Of a DNA stretch of 64,000 bases, positions 1 to 11,195 are shown one piece after another. Numbering within the stretch: position 1 is the stretch's first letter; every line of letters begins with the position of its first letter. The DNA comes from Platycnemis pennipes (Eukaryota > Arthropoda > Insecta > Odonata > Platycnemididae), in assembly GCA_933228895.1 (NCBI GenBank), contig OW121846.1:78814064-78878063 (forward strand). The letters are read 5' to 3'. Under the pieces are notes generated by a model. The model searched no databases. It was not told the origin of the DNA and worked only from the letters and a program-made list of their open reading frames with translations. The translations under genes were made by a program, and so were the position numbers.

Positions 1-987
1 AAGCAATGTCGGCGTCCCTGGTTCGAGACTCACCGTCGCTAATTTCTTTTTCATCGCAGTTTCGTAGTACGACTGTCCCTGGTTTTACATATTTTTAATC
101 TGTTCACCCGGGATGCAGTTTAATTATTTTACCTATTTCTTACGTAATTTTAGCAAATACGTAAAATAGTTTATTACGTTATTTACCTAAATCACGTAAT
201 TTGTACGTGGTGGAAATACGTGCGCACGCCCTGTCGTTTTTGAGTACCAAAATAACGGTAGAGCATAAGTGTAATCGTGATTTTTAATTTCCGCGTCTTT
301 GGCCACGCAGTCCCGACGCACGTACAACATTTGTTCTAATTTGTCTGGTGCCGTGATTTTCCAGCGCTGTGCTTTTTTGGAAAAACTAATCGCAAGAGAA
401 AAATGAGCTTACGCTCTGCAATCATATAATTGTAAGTATGTACCTAAATGTTCGTCTGATCGGGCGAAATGTTCGGGTGGGAGGGAGTTTCGAACCAGGG
501 ACATCGCTTGGAAACTGATAAAATACCAGCAGTAACTAATAATTTCGAAGAATTAATGTATCGCACTTTTGCAGGAGCAGAATAACCCGAACATTTCGGG
601 TTAATATGCTGAAATTACGTAAGAAGTACGTAAAATAGTTAAAATGCATCCCGGGGAAACAGATTAAAATATGTAAAACCAGGGACAGTCGTACAACGAA
701 ACTGCGATGAAAGAAAATTGGAGTCGGTGAACCAGTCTCGAACCAGGCACGTCGGCATTGCCTTTACTGTCGACTGTTGACTTTACCGCTAACCCAAACT
801 GTACTAAGTAATAAATTCTAATTATTAGCTTTATATTGGAATACAATATTTCAAACTCGTTTTTTGACGAAGTTACTGGATATATAACCCTATATGGGGG
901 GGGGGGGGTGATTCGTAAATAACTAATCAAGGACTACCTGCCTGGCAAGTTTCGTCAAAATCCTAGACCCGAAACTCGGACACTCCC
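1..987. mobile_element. Foldback/MITE-like element with long TIRs, left copy (5' end cut by window)
   Basis: The right terminal inverted repeat ends in CACTCCC at 981-987. Roughly 610-987 is the reverse complement of a left arm that is only partly inside the window (1-155). No transposase is encoded. A G-run of about 14 near 897-910 is shorter in the other copy. Both arms contain a tRNA-like stretch with a GGTTCGAGACT B-box. The complete copy is at 51324-52517. The superfamily is not recognised. Confidence 0.75.
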
Positions 988-995
988 CTTGTAAG

Positions 996-1202
996 CTAAT
1001 ATTCTTTTTCGATGTCAGTTGCTTCAAACTGTCCTATTACCGTATAAAGCCAGAGTTTCCTGTCTTTTCCACCTACAGCTGCGTAAGATTTAGTGAAGGA
1101 ATCGATAGCACTGCCTCTGTTAGGAGTGAGGAAACTAGAAAGAAATGAATGATATTTTGATCCAATACGAGTTTCAGCGTAAATTCTCCCATCAAATAAC
1201 AC
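996..1202 (-). CDS. Unidentified short reading frame, possible terminal exon
   Basis: This is a 68-codon frame on the minus strand starting MLFDGRIYAETRIGSKYHSF and ending DIEKEY. Its composition is protein-like (balanced charge, aromatic residues, few low-complexity runs) and unlike the surrounding TE frames. It may continue upstream as an exon, but no confident splice site was assigned. I do not recognise the family. The matching frame in the second block copy is broken by a stop. It could be a fragment of a host gene or of an unrecognised transposon. Confidence 0.3.
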   Translation of the reverse strand: MLFDGRIYAETRIGSKYHSFLSSFLTPNRGSAIDSFTKSYAAVGGKDRKLWLYTVIGQFEATDIEKEY

Positions 1203-1690
1203 ATCGTCTACTTTGAGCCGAGCGGACTAGGAGCATTAAGTGGTACCCGTTGTCACGCGTCAAATTGTATGTCATTCATTCCAATGCGTGCACTTGCTAC
1301 TCCTACAAAAATGCGGCCGCGTCTTCAGTCAAAATCCTGGGCGTTGCTCTATCCTACTCCGGTTAACGGTGGTAACAGCTGTCCTTTGTGCGGTGAAGAA
1401 TTGGCGAGATGGTGTGCGGCGAACCCACCGGTCTTCCTGATCGCGGAGTCCCCAATTCGACCCTCGGTACTCTCCGCCCAGTCTCCCCTAATCGCCCTAC
1501 CCCTGGACAGCCACCCCTCATCGCTGCCTTCCTACGATTCCCCTCTCCGAAGAAAGCACCCCCTGCACTTCCGCCCCGCCATCCCTCCCCTCCTGCTTCT
1601 CTCCCCGGTCGAAACAGCCCCCTCCCAAATTTTCCACTATTTAAACCCCGACGACCGCTAGCGGCGTCGCTCCAATCATATAGGTCTTTG
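1203..1690. other. GC- and pyrimidine-rich upstream region of the histone fragment
   Basis: The stretch is CpG- and C-rich with long CCCC/CTCC tracts. Several overlapping frames on both strands arise only from this composition and are not called as genes. A CCAAT-like motif lies near 1672. The segment reads naturally as the distal promoter of the histone fragment downstream. The second copy is at about 52733-53220. Confidence 0.4.
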
Positions 1691-1703
1691 GGGCCCCGGA
1701 CCT

Positions 1704-1711
1704 TATATAAA
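1704..1711 (+). promoter_or_regulatory. TATA box (TATATAAA) of the histone H2A fragment
   Basis: A consensus TATATAAA follows a GGGGCCCCGG block and lies 87 bases before an ATG that begins a histone H2A N-terminus. That spacing is plausible for a histone gene with a short 5' leader. The equivalent in the second block copy is 53234-53241. Confidence 0.7.
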
Positions 1712-1790
1712 GAGGATACGCCGCCGCCTTCCACCAAACTTTGCGGAGACGCCTTACTGTTCACCGTCGACGTCGAGCACCTGAATCATC

Positions 1791-1838
1791 ATGTCCGGAC
1801 GCGGAAAGGGAGGAAAGGTGAATTACATTTTCTGTTAA
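1791..1838 (+). pseudogene. H2A: Truncated histone H2A, first ten codons only
   Basis: The ATG opens MSGRGKGGKV, the exact N-terminus of arthropod histone H2A. Histone H4 shares MSGRGKGGK but continues with G, so the valine favours H2A. After ten codons the frame reads NYIFC and stops, with no trace of the histone fold. The GTGAAT at the break could mimic a splice donor, but the downstream sequence after the CTAG near 1889 encodes nothing histone-like. AATAAA occurs 25 nt after the stop. It looks like a replication-dependent histone promoter and start codon cut off from its body by rearrangement or used as a sequence capture. Confidence 0.65.
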
Positions 1839-2573
1839 GTTTTGTACTGACTGTTGGTCACAAATAAACACCTTTGATTCTGATTCTAGCAGAAACCTCA
1901 GTTGCTGCGAAAGGAGAGGAGTGAAATGTACGGTGACTTGAGACGTGGCTGACGTGAAATATCACAGGTGGACAGGAGGTTGCTGAGCCAGTATTCTTCC
2001 ATCATAGAAGAGGTGATATTATCATTTAATTAATTAGTTCATATAATATGAGGGAACGAATTACTTTTCGCTTAGTTATCTTACGCATGTAATGCATCGT
2101 ATATTCAGAGCAGCAGCCGTTCTATATTCTTTAATTTTTTATCTTACGCGCATGCAGTTCACAGTCTGTGGTCTACTGCTGTGTTGCCATAATTGTTGTA
2201 GTTTCATACGTTTAATATTGAAACTCAAACGTTAACGAATCAGAGTGTACTTGTCTATTTAATATGCTGTTGGTAACCGCGGCATTTTTATTTTCCAGGG
2301 GCAATGACTGGTGCGCTCACTTCCGTTTGACATACATTTTACCTTTCATCAATTAGACGGTTATACTATGCATCATAATTCATTTCTCTATATATAGTGT
2401 CTGCCGACTTCCAACTGTGTAAATGAAACCACGAATCTATTTCAATGAAGCCTACTATAAACACAGATCCTCACATTACCTTCAGCTATCTTGCAGGCAT
2501 TCCACCACTTATTCGATAAAGAACATCTCTCTCAACATCTCCTTCCATACAACATCAGACCCCGTTCACGGGA

Positions 2574-2762
2574 ATGCGCAGAGTCACTTCCAGTGACAGT
2601 ATTCTAAAATATCTGAACTTCACTGAAGGGGACACTTCGTTTATTTCTCAATTCCCGAATCTATCCAGTTCTCTTGAGTCTCCTTTTAAGAGCGCAGGGC
2701 AAAATCACCCCATGCCACACACCTTCGCGGTGGCTTGCAGGGTATCGCGTCGATGTATATCA
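2574..2762 (+). repeat. Degenerate LINE 3' end (plus orientation)
   Basis: At 2706-2758 lies the hairpin consensus shared by LINEs A, B and C in this window: CACCCCATGCCACACACC, then TTCGCGG, then TGGCTTGCAGGGTAT. It is followed by a decayed GTCGATGTATAT tail. Nothing upstream matches the LINE protein regions. The 101-codon frame overlying it is fortuitous. Confidence 0.6.
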
Positions 2763-3602
2763 TTACTGAATAGAGATCCTTATGACCCCACAGACATAGT
2801 GCAGTGCAGTTGCAAGGCATTGTTGGATATGTTGTTATTAATTTGCAACAAATTGTTCCTTACGTCTTTCCAAAATTAAACTGATTTCGGATTTCGGATT
2901 TTGAGTGTCACAAGTACTGGTTATCAAACGTGCCACGTATTATACGTTAACCGTCAGCAAGATCCTAATAGAAAAGCTTTCCGCGTATTAATCTGTGGAT
3001 TAATTCAGATTCCCTGAAATGTGTATCTGTTGAGAAGATAAAATGTCGGAATACGCATTAACTCAATCCGAAAGCTGTTTGGAATCGTGCATTCGACTTC
3101 GTCCGCAAATTATTAAGTGATAGAATTAGGTACATGCATAGGAAATTCATTCATTTTTTTAGCGTAATTTAAATCAGACAAGCATAAGTTGGTGTGCTGA
3201 GGAAGTCTATTTGTTAAATCTTTGGTTATATCCTAGGTAGTCTTGAATGTGATGATAATAGATTTCCGTAGTCAAATTACGAAACGCTTGAAGCATCGCT
3301 TATTAAGGGGCCGCTATTCTATTATTTCGAGGTGATACTTAATACCAAAATTTCTCCATCCACTGGGCCCCTTCCACTTCTAGTCTCCACCATTTGACGT
3401 TCATTCTCGTGCAGCCCGTTACAAATTAAATGCAGGCATTCATCATCAACTTGAAATCCAAGTAAATTTTAGTAACCTCAACGGTGGCCATGTATATTAG
3501 CATTCCTAATGCTCGTAAGTTCTCGCAGTGTCACTTTTGTGTCGAAGGCGAAGCACTCAGTTGACCACACACAAAAGCAATGCACGTTCTGATTAAAACC
3601 CC
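2763..3602. other. Intergenic, no recognised gene
   Basis: The stretch is A/T-rich without a long frame or RNA-like fold that I recognise. The counterpart in the second copy is 54293-55132. Confidence 0.5.
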
Positions 3603-4225
3603 TTCATCATCATCATTGGTCAACAATCCTAGGATTGGTTTGACGCATCTTTCCACTCGATTCTTCTTTCGGCCAACCTTTTCATTGTGACGTAATTCTT
3701 CTCTTTTACATTCTTTACAACCTGTTCCATGTATCTCATACGAGGCCTGCCTTTTCCAATCTTCTCGTTCACTTTTCCCTCGACGATAGTCTTCATCAGG
3801 CCATCGTGTCTCAAGATATGGCCGATTAAGTTTTCCCTTCTTCTTTTTAAAGTTTTCAGCAGACTTCTCTCTTCTCCTACTCTTCTTAGAACGTCCTCGT
3901 TACTTACTCGGTCGATCCATTTAATCTTCAGCATTCTTCTGTAGCACCACATCTTAAATGCTTCTACCCTTTACTTCTCCGCTGCTGTCATCATCCATGA
4001 TTCACTGCCGTAAAGAAAAATGCTCCAGATGTATGTTCTGATGAACTGTTTCCTTACTTCTACCCTTGTATTTCCTGATGTAAGTAGGTTTTTCTTTTGA
4101 AAGAATCCCTCTTTGCCTGGGATATTCTACTGACTATTTCTTTCTTGCTTCGCCCATCGTTGGTTACTCGGCTTCCTAGATAACAGAACTCTTTAACCTC
4201 TTCATGTTTTTGTTTTCCTAGTTTA
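3603..4225 (-). mobile_element. RTE-like LINE, 3' part of the reverse-transcriptase ORF
   Basis: The minus strand encodes a string of fragments typical of the C-terminal RT region of RTE-type endonuclease-RT proteins: KEVKEFCYLGSRVTNDGR near 4200, SESWMMTAAEK near 3990, then MWCYRRMLKIKWIDRVSNED at 3952 and IGHILRHDGLMKTIVEGKV, ending KGRPRMRYMEQ. A TAA sits after TAAEK and frames shift, so it is dead. The 3' end runs into an ATGATGATG-type short tandem tail (3605-3617), as RTE elements have. The catalytic YxDD region and endonuclease are missing, so this is a 5'-truncated copy. Confidence 0.75.
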
Positions 4226-4966
4226 TCACCTTAAAGCCAATATAATTTTAAGTATTTACTTCAAACCTTTACCACTTCAAAATGCCGCGGATGAAGTTTA
4301 ATGCTTAGGATTCGCCATTCTTGTATGAAAGCAAATGGTGCAAGCGGAAGAGCCGATGGGTGAGGTGAGTATGCGGACGTTGGAGCATTGTAAGTTACAA
4401 GAGCATGCATGAGCTGCGGGGTTTTAAGCACAACTCTGCAATAGGCGTGACAATATTTGCGCCCAACTTTTTAGTAAATATTAATTTTACAGACAAGAAA
4501 TTGTCACAGTTCGTTCTTTCGGAAGCCATCCAAATTACGCGAAGTATTATTCTCATTCAGCTCACAATCCAATGTGTGTAGTAGATCATGCACCAAGCAT
4601 AAGCTGCACATTCATTTCGTCTTAACGTGTGTACATTTGATAAATGGAATAGCAAATCTATCATTTTTATCTTTTGCAGCGGCGGAATAATTAGTGGTTT
4701 TACTAGGAAAATATGTAAAGAAGCAAGTGTAATCCCTATGGCAAACTGACGAATTAGATTGTGAATACCCGAAGTAAAATCAAATTTATAATTTTAAGTT
4801 GTGAATGGGGGTTGTGGGAAGTTCAGAGGGTGTGGCAGGGGGGTGATCACCAAGCATACACTTCCGACATGCAAACAAGCAACTATAGAGTCTCGGGTCA
4901 GGATATAATTATCAGTCGGGGAATAATCGTGTCTGCGTAGTACGTTTCGATACCGTCAATTCCGTA
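4226..4966. other. Intergenic with a weak LINE-tail relic
   Basis: No coding sequence was recognised. At 4826-4900 a decayed match to the LINE B 3' region appears in minus orientation (GTGTGGCAGGGGGGTGATCACC followed by a CATGCAAACAAGCAACTA stretch). The counterpart is 55756-56496. Confidence 0.4.
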
Positions 4967-5819
4967 TTACTATCTATATCTATATCTACGACATACCCTG
5001 CAAGCCACCTCGAGGGTGTGTGGCAGGGGGTGCATCCACACCAGGAACAATGACACAATAAACAAAAATGAACACTACAAAGCAAACACTACCTTTGAAA
5101 GTAATTGGGGGGAAAAAGAAGAAAACTACCAAATCCCAATCATGCAGGACACACCCACGAATACCATGCATGCCTTGAAACCCGACACCAATTTCATAGA
5201 TACTCATGCATGCAAAAAAAAAAGCATTGCATGCAAGTCACACGTTGATTTGAACATGCAGGTAATAAAAAAATATATATACTATCGACCTACTCTGAAT
5301 ATTACCTCTGTAATTATTACCGATTTACGCGATGCTTAAAGTTCTGATCACGAATCGTAGGCGGAAAAAATGACATTTTAAACCTTTCCGTCCTGCAATC
5401 TATCTCCTTAATTTTATTAGAATTATTGAGCCTACCATAATAAGTCGGAGCCAGCAATATACGTTTAACGTCATTAATGAAATGTCCCTCCTTCAATTTT
5501 CCCAGAAGATTAAGTCTATCATTCAGTCTGCGTTGTGACAGCGATTCACATCCCAATTCGGCTAACATACTAGACACACTGCTTTCCCTATCGTAACACC
5601 TTTTTACACATCTCGCCGCTCTTCTTTGTACTCTATCTAATTCGTAAATTAAGCCTGCTTCATAAGGGTCCCATTTACTCGCAGCATATTCTAAGTGTGG
5701 TATAACAATTGAAAAATAACAACGTTCCTTCACCCTCTCCTCACTTTTCCCTAATATTCTTTTAATAAACCCCAACTTTCTATTTGCTTGACTGCATATT
5801 CCCCTGATATGTTTCCTCC
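4967..5819 (-). mobile_element. LINE family C, 5'-truncated 3' end
   Basis: On the minus strand a frame of about 165 codons starts at WRKHIRGICSQANRKLGFIK and ends PPTIRDQNFKHRVNR. It is the C-terminal, post-thumb part of the RT protein, clearly homologous to LINE A and B but distinct. The 3' UTR carries the shared hairpin (5035 down to 4995) and a tail of TAGATA repeats at 4967-4990. The 5' break abuts the tail of LINE A at about 5820, so the apparent 181-codon frame fuses the LINE A tail with LINE C. The group is probably CR1/L2-like, judged from protein features only. Confidence 0.8.
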
Positions 5820-8513
5820 AGTATACATCTACATCTACATAATACCCTGCAAGCCACCACAAGGGTGTGTGGCAGGGGGTGATTGTTCACCAAACATGCA
5901 CTACATATCATGCATAAAAAAGGAATAGTGTTAATATAGTAGTCAGAACTACACTATTTAAAAAAGATAGAAATTGCAAATCAAACATGCAGAAACATTC
6001 AGTTAGTAGGGTTAGCTTTAAGTACTCATACCAACATGCAGCTACCATTGCTATTCATTGCTACTCTCCAATAGAACATATTTACCGTTATTCGTATCTC
6101 TTATTGTGCGAGGGAAAAGGGACATTTTGAATCGGTCAGTTCGGCAATCAATTTCTCTAACTTTATGATAATGGTCCAGTCTCCCATAGTAAGTTGAAGT
6201 CCGCAAAATATTTTTAACATTATCAATAAAAATATGGTCTTGGAATTTGTGGAAGAGATTAAGTCTAAATTTCAACCTGCGATCTGACAATGATTCCCAT
6301 TTCAATTCATTTAATAGACTGGTTACGCAAATATAATTATCGTATCGTCCATTTACAAATCTTGCCGATCTTCGCTGCACACGTTCCAGTTCATTACTTA
6401 GACCGTTTTCGTAGGGATCCCGTACACTGGCAGCATATTCCAAATGAGATCTAACAAGGGAAAAGTAGCTGATTTCTCGTACATGATCGTCACATTTACC
6501 CAGTACTCTTTTAATGAAACCCAGTTTGCGATTCACTTGACCCATTATTTCACGAATTAGTTTACCCCAGGAAAGATCATTTGTCAGTCTCATTCCAAGA
6601 TATTTAATGGATTCCACGTTTGTTAATTCATTATTACTTATTTTGTAAGTGGTAGGAGGAGAGCTATTCTTTTTCCAAAATTTCATTACAAGACATTTCT
6701 TAAAGTTTAATTCTAACTGCCATGTATCACACCAAGTTTCAATTGCTTGTAGGTCAATATTTAAATATTCTTTATCGTTCGGGCATAGAATTTCCCTGTA
6801 CACTACTACGTCATCGGTAAATAGACGAAGCTTACTTTTTACCACCTTTTGGATATCATTGATATACAAAAGGAATAGGAGTGGACCTATCACACTACCT
6901 TGTGGGACATCCGAAGTGACTTTAATTGCCGGTGAGGAAACACCGTCTAAAACAACCCTTTGAACCCGATCATGCAGCAAATCATTAATCAATGATATAA
7001 TGTTACTGTCTCACCCATAAGATTTTAACTTCAAAATTAGTTTGCTGTGAGAAACCTTGTCAAAAGCCTTCTTGAAGTCGAGGAATATAGCATCCACTGG
7101 AATATTATTTTCGCCAGAAACTAAAATATCCTGGGAAAAGAGAGCAAGTTGAGTTTCACACGATCTGCTCTTTCGGCAGCCATGCTGGACATTGGACAAT
7201 AAATTCTGGCTATCTAGGTTCCCCATGACTGAACTGACAATTATATGTTCTAGGACCTTGCATGAAATGGATGTGAGGGATATAGGTCTGGAGTTAGATG
7301 GCTGCTCCCTATCGCCACTTTTGAAAATGGGTGTTACATCGGCTGCTTTCCAGTCCATCGGTACGACGTGTTCGGTCAGGGATTTATTAATAACTATTTC
7401 AAGGCAGGGGGAAATTTCGGATGCTAACTCTCTATATACGCGGGAGGGAATTTGATCAGGGCCAGGAGATTTGTTGGGACTTATATCTTTAAGTAATTTT
7501 TCAATACCATTACAGGAAATGTCAATTGGTTGCATCAACCGCTGAAAGAGGTCAGGTAACACGACAGTTTAATCCCCGGAAGGTGGGTTAAAAACGGTTT
7601 GGAAGAAGGAATTTAGCAAGCTAACTTTGTCGAGTGTGTTTGTGGTCATTTCACCTCTATCATTTTTAAGTGAATGGACGGCAGACTTATGGCCTTGCAC
7701 TTCCCTTACGTACGACCAGAAGACTTTTGGATTTTCTTTCAATTGTTCCCCAAGTGTTTTTCTTTTGAATTCTGCAAATGCATTACTAAGGGCTGTCTTT
7801 GCACTGGATTTTGAAATTTTATAATTTTCAATAATTACATTACGCTCATCAGTGGGCATATGTTTACTAATTCTTTTCATTTTAGTATGACATATTCTCT
7901 GCCGTCTCAGGGATTTTCTCACTTCGGCATTGTACCACCTAGGTTCAGTGCTTTCTTTTTTGAATTTACTAGGGATATATCTGTTGATCCCAGAGCGCAT
8001 GATATTAATGAACGACTTCCATGAATCCGGGGTACATACCTTTATGGAAGACTTTTTGAAATCTGATAAGGAATCTCTTAAATAAATTTTAAAGTTAGCA
8101 AAGTCTGCTCTTTTAAAAATGTAAGTCTTTCTTTTTTGTTTAAAATTTTTATCTAAAGATACCGAGAGTTTTGCAATTATAACTCTGTGGTCACTGATTC
8201 CATCAACCGTGTCAATCATTGTCACATGTTGTGGGATATTGGTTGCCAGTAAATCAAGAGTGTTGTCCCCTCAAAGATGTGCTGTAAGTAATTGTGTCAG
8301 GGAGTAATTGGAGAACACATCTAATAGAGTCTCACAGATGTCTTTGTCCCTTCCTCCAGCTTTGAAGCAGTATGTTCTCCAGTCTATTGATGGTGCATTG
8401 AAATCTCCACCTATTATTATATTACGTTCGCTGTTACGGAACGTTATTGTATTTATCTGGTTTCCCAGTTCTAATAATGACTCAACATCAGTGTTTGGGG
8501 GCCTATAGAAGGG
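5820..8513 (-). mobile_element. LINE family A, 2.7 kb, endonuclease plus reverse transcriptase, inactive
   Basis: This is the longest LINE A copy, read on the minus strand. Near 8505 it starts at the endonuclease motif YRPPN, followed by IIIGGDFNAPSIDW (about 8400) and GISDHRVII (about 8190) of an APE-type endonuclease. RT follows: NKSPGPDQIPSRVYR, FLDFKKAFDKVSHSK, VPQGSVIGPLLFLLYIND, then FTDDVVVY, where the usual FADD catalytic box has Thr for Ala. The C-terminal region ends TIRDTNNGKY. Stops at about 7570 and 7013 split it into three frames. The 3' UTR ends in the hairpin and a GTAGAT tail at 5822-5840. It is 5'-truncated within the endonuclease and lacks ORF1. Probably CR1/L2-like. Confidence 0.88.
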
Positions 8514-8766
8514 CCGGAGGGTATGGTGCCCTTACCCTTCCTCCCTTTAAACCTCACTCCCCTATAATATTTTTCTTTTTCAACCCCTTTTGAAATAGGG
8601 CAGTAGGTCAGTGAAGCTAGAGAAATGAGAAAACTGGGCTCTGTGGTTGTTATGATATCTATTATCACATAATTCGTCAACATATTACAAATAAATGCAC
8701 AAAACAAAAAATTAACACAATTATCAAATTTTATGTCAATAACATAAAAATATTATTAATATACAA

Positions 8767-9278
8767 TCATAGCATAATACAAAATTTGATCAGGAAATAC
8801 AGAAATTCATAAAAATATTGAATTTTCCTCACAGTGTATGTCTCAGAGACATATGAACTTTCTTTCACAGTTGAACGTATGGCAAGGGATGGAGTGACCA
8901 ATTGCCTTATAGCAATACATTCATAATTGCTTGTGCATTGGATTTCATCAGCATCAAGGTCATGCTCAAATCCTACAGTATAAAACACTTTACAAACTAA
9001 TATAACATAAATATTTGCATCCTGTAACACAGCATTAACCACACCAAAGGTAGGATAAATTTCACATGTACCTTCAACTCGCATGGCAACACAGGATCCT
9101 GTAAGTGTGACCGTTTATTGTCACCCACGTTAATTTGCAACAACTATCCAAAAATTATTTCGGGCAGCTAGACTGAAATGAGCAACAACCTGGTAAGTTT
9201 GATATATGATGTACCTTTACACACTTCCCAAACTTATTATTTGGGGCAAAACCTTTGCCCAAGAGGAATCGATACGCA
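8767..9278 (-). pseudogene. C-terminal part of a zinc-finger TE-like gene, cut off by the hAT insertion
   Basis: On the minus strand, TFAYRFLLGKGFAPNNK directly abuts the hAT left end. After a stop it continues to a 105-codon frame, MRVEGTCEIYPTFGVVNAVL to CIML. Removing the hAT element joins ETLVHKELHTL (14949-15101) to TFAYRFLLGKGF, which restores the expected order of this uncharacterised metazoan TE-like protein family. The frame at 8767-9084 is long and clean for such a decayed gene. An AATAAA-like signal lies downstream. The rest of the gene is at 14949-18125. Confidence 0.65.
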
Positions 9279-9736
9279 AAAGTGTGCAGTGGCGGATCTA
9301 TGGGGGGGGCTAAGGGGGCTATAGCCCCCCCCCCCCCCCCCCCCCATTGGGTCGAAACATACACTAGATAAATTCGCAATTTTTGGAGGTTACCACTTTG
9401 TATAAAAGTATTTAGTTATATTAGTTATATTTAGTTACAATGGAAAAAGCTCTACGTTTCAAAACTCTATGGAATCTGCTCCTGGAATTTCAACCAAACA
9501 TGTTGGTCTAATGATCGATAGAAAAAAAGCAAACATAGTTGAGCAAAATGGAAAACGATTGAAACCCATAGTAAAAAGAATACTATTTTGTGCCCAGATC
9601 AACCTCCCCATGAGGGGCCATCAAGATGATGGCAATTTGAGCAGTGAAGAAGACTAAGAAATGGCTCTTCAAGGAAAACAGGGGGTTTTCCAAGTCTCTT
9701 GTCATTTAGAATAGATGCAGGCGACGAAGACTTAAA

Positions 9737-9866
9737 TAGTGTAGTTCTGACTACTATATTAATACTATTACTTTTTTATGCATGATATGTAGTGCATGTT
9801 TGGTGAGAAATCACCCCCTGCCACACACCCTTGTGGTGGCTTGCAGGGTATTATGTAGATGTAGAT
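9737..9866 (+). mobile_element. 130-bp LINE A tail insertion with 11-bp target duplication
   Basis: Only the last ~130 bases of LINE A are present: the TAGTGTAGTTCTGACTACT stretch, the hairpin, and a GTAGATGTAGAT tail. Identical GAAGACTTAAA copies flank it at 9726-9736 and 9867-9877, so it is a genuine target-primed insertion rather than a decayed long copy. It interrupts the hAT transposase. The second block copy is near 61243-61372. Confidence 0.85.
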
Positions 9867-10271
9867 GAAGACTTAAAATGGCATCTTTCGTCATGCAGAC
9901 GCAATAACACACTTATTAGCAAAACCATCCAAAATGATGTGATAGAATGCATTGGTGATTTTTTTACGTTAGAAAATTGTTGAAGATGTAAAAAAAGCCA
10001 AATATTTCTTCATAATATGTGACGAGACTACCGATTTTATTAGGAATGAGCAACTTGCATTCTGTGTACGATACATTGACATGAACAAATCCATAGTAAA
10101 GGAGGAATTTATTGGCTTCATTGAGCTCAAATCAACAACGAGCTTGGATATAAAATCAACGATAGACGAAGAGATGTCAAAACTTGGCTTACCATATGAT
10201 TACCTACGTGGTAAAAGGACGACGGAGGATCAAATATGGCGGGACATTTACACGGCGTGCAAGCCCTAATA

Positions 10272-10413
10272 TCATCTACATCTACACCTACATAATACCC
10301 TGCAAGCCTCCACAAGGGTGTGTGGCAGGGGGTGATTGCTCACCAAACATGCACTACATATCATGCATAAAAAAGGAATAGTATTAATATAGTAGTCAGA
10401 ACTACACTATTTA
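10272..10413 (-). mobile_element. ~140-bp LINE A tail insertion, minus orientation
   Basis: The tail is CATCTACATCTACACCTACAT at the left, then the hairpin, then the AGTAGTCAGAACTACACTA stretch at the right end, the same 3' segment of LINE A as at 9737-9866. It splits the hAT transposase between HGVQALI and AISQQQPLAINTHCLSH. Confidence 0.8.
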
Positions 10414-11195
10414 TCGCGATATCGCAGCAACAGCCACTCGCAATTAACACTCACTGCCTCAGTCACTCCTTGAACTTGTGCGTCACAAAATGCTGCAAAA
10501 TCCCACCAACAAGAAATGTTATGGGAACGGTTGGAAATATTCTGTCTTCCTATCGGCCTCCACTCATCGATTAAATGCTTTTATCGATGTTCTCGAAAAG
10601 ATGAATTTCTCCGAATCAAAGAAACAGAGACTGAAGGCACTTTACTCCACACGATGGGTCAAGTCATGACAGCGCCATCACCTTTAAAGAGTTAATTGTT
10701 CCTGTTGTCACAGTGCTGGAAGATTTGATTGAAAACAAAACGCCAAAAGTGTCGTCTGAAGCGTACATGTTATCCTGCGCCATCAAAAAAAGTGAATTTG
10801 TTGTTGGCCTTGAAGTTGCGGCCTACTGCCTTGGTTTAACTTTAAGGCTAAGTCAACGGTTGCAAAGCCCCAAGCAGGATATCTTGTTTGCTTTAGTTAA
10901 CGTAACTGACATTTTGGAGAACTTCAAAAATATTCGGCGCGAAGCCGAACTTGAGTTCAAAAGTCTGTACGAAAACTCACTTTAAGTTGCAGATGAGCTT
11001 GGGTTTGAAATATCAGCACCGAGAACATGCATACGTCAAAGAAACAGAAGCAACGCGCCCACAGAGAATCCTAAAGAATAATTCAGGAGATCAGTCTTCC
11101 TGCCACTTTTGGATCATTTTATTTCAGAGATAGACGCAACATTCAGCAAAGGTTTCTGTGGAGTCCTTCCTCTTGAAGGCCTCATCCCCATAGAC

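Larger units (their letters stand above)
9469..11195 (+). pseudogene. hAT transposase (DUF4371/ZMYM1-like type), N-terminal and central part
   Basis: Successive frames give RLKPIVKRILFCAQINLPMRGHQDD (9560-9625), IICDETTDF (10015) with the first catalytic Asp region, HGVQALI (10250), THCLSHSLNLCVTKC (10450), FLSASTHRLNAFIDVL and LKALYSTRWV (10540-10665), CAIKKSEFVVGLEVAAYCLG (10770), and LGFEISAPRTCIRQRNRSNA to GFCGVLPLEGLIP (10990-11193). This is the usual order of DUF4371-containing hAT transposases. Frameshifts and stops interrupt it at least five times, and two LINE A tails are inserted. The last residues before LINE B, GLIP, continue as SNRFTDKEF at 13724. Confidence 0.8.

Noticed and set aside
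1..155. Genuine tRNA gene around GGTTCGAGACTC
   Set aside because: Only the B-box region resembles a tRNA. Acceptor and anticodon stems do not pair, and the sequence is part of the foldback arm.
1363..1867. Overlapping 130-152-codon frames on both strands in the C-rich block, repeated at 52893-53397
   Set aside because: They arise from GC-rich, stop-poor composition. Residues are Pro/Arg/Ser/Gly-rich, no frame resembles a protein family, and the region is better read as the histone promoter.
4967..5040. CRISPR-like array from the recurring hairpin
   Set aside because: The repeats are dispersed over the window at LINE 3' ends, not regularly spaced, and the host is eukaryotic.
6649..6963. Plus-strand 104-codon frame (also 49206 and 58178)
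   Set aside because: Antisense shadow of the LINE A reverse transcriptase.
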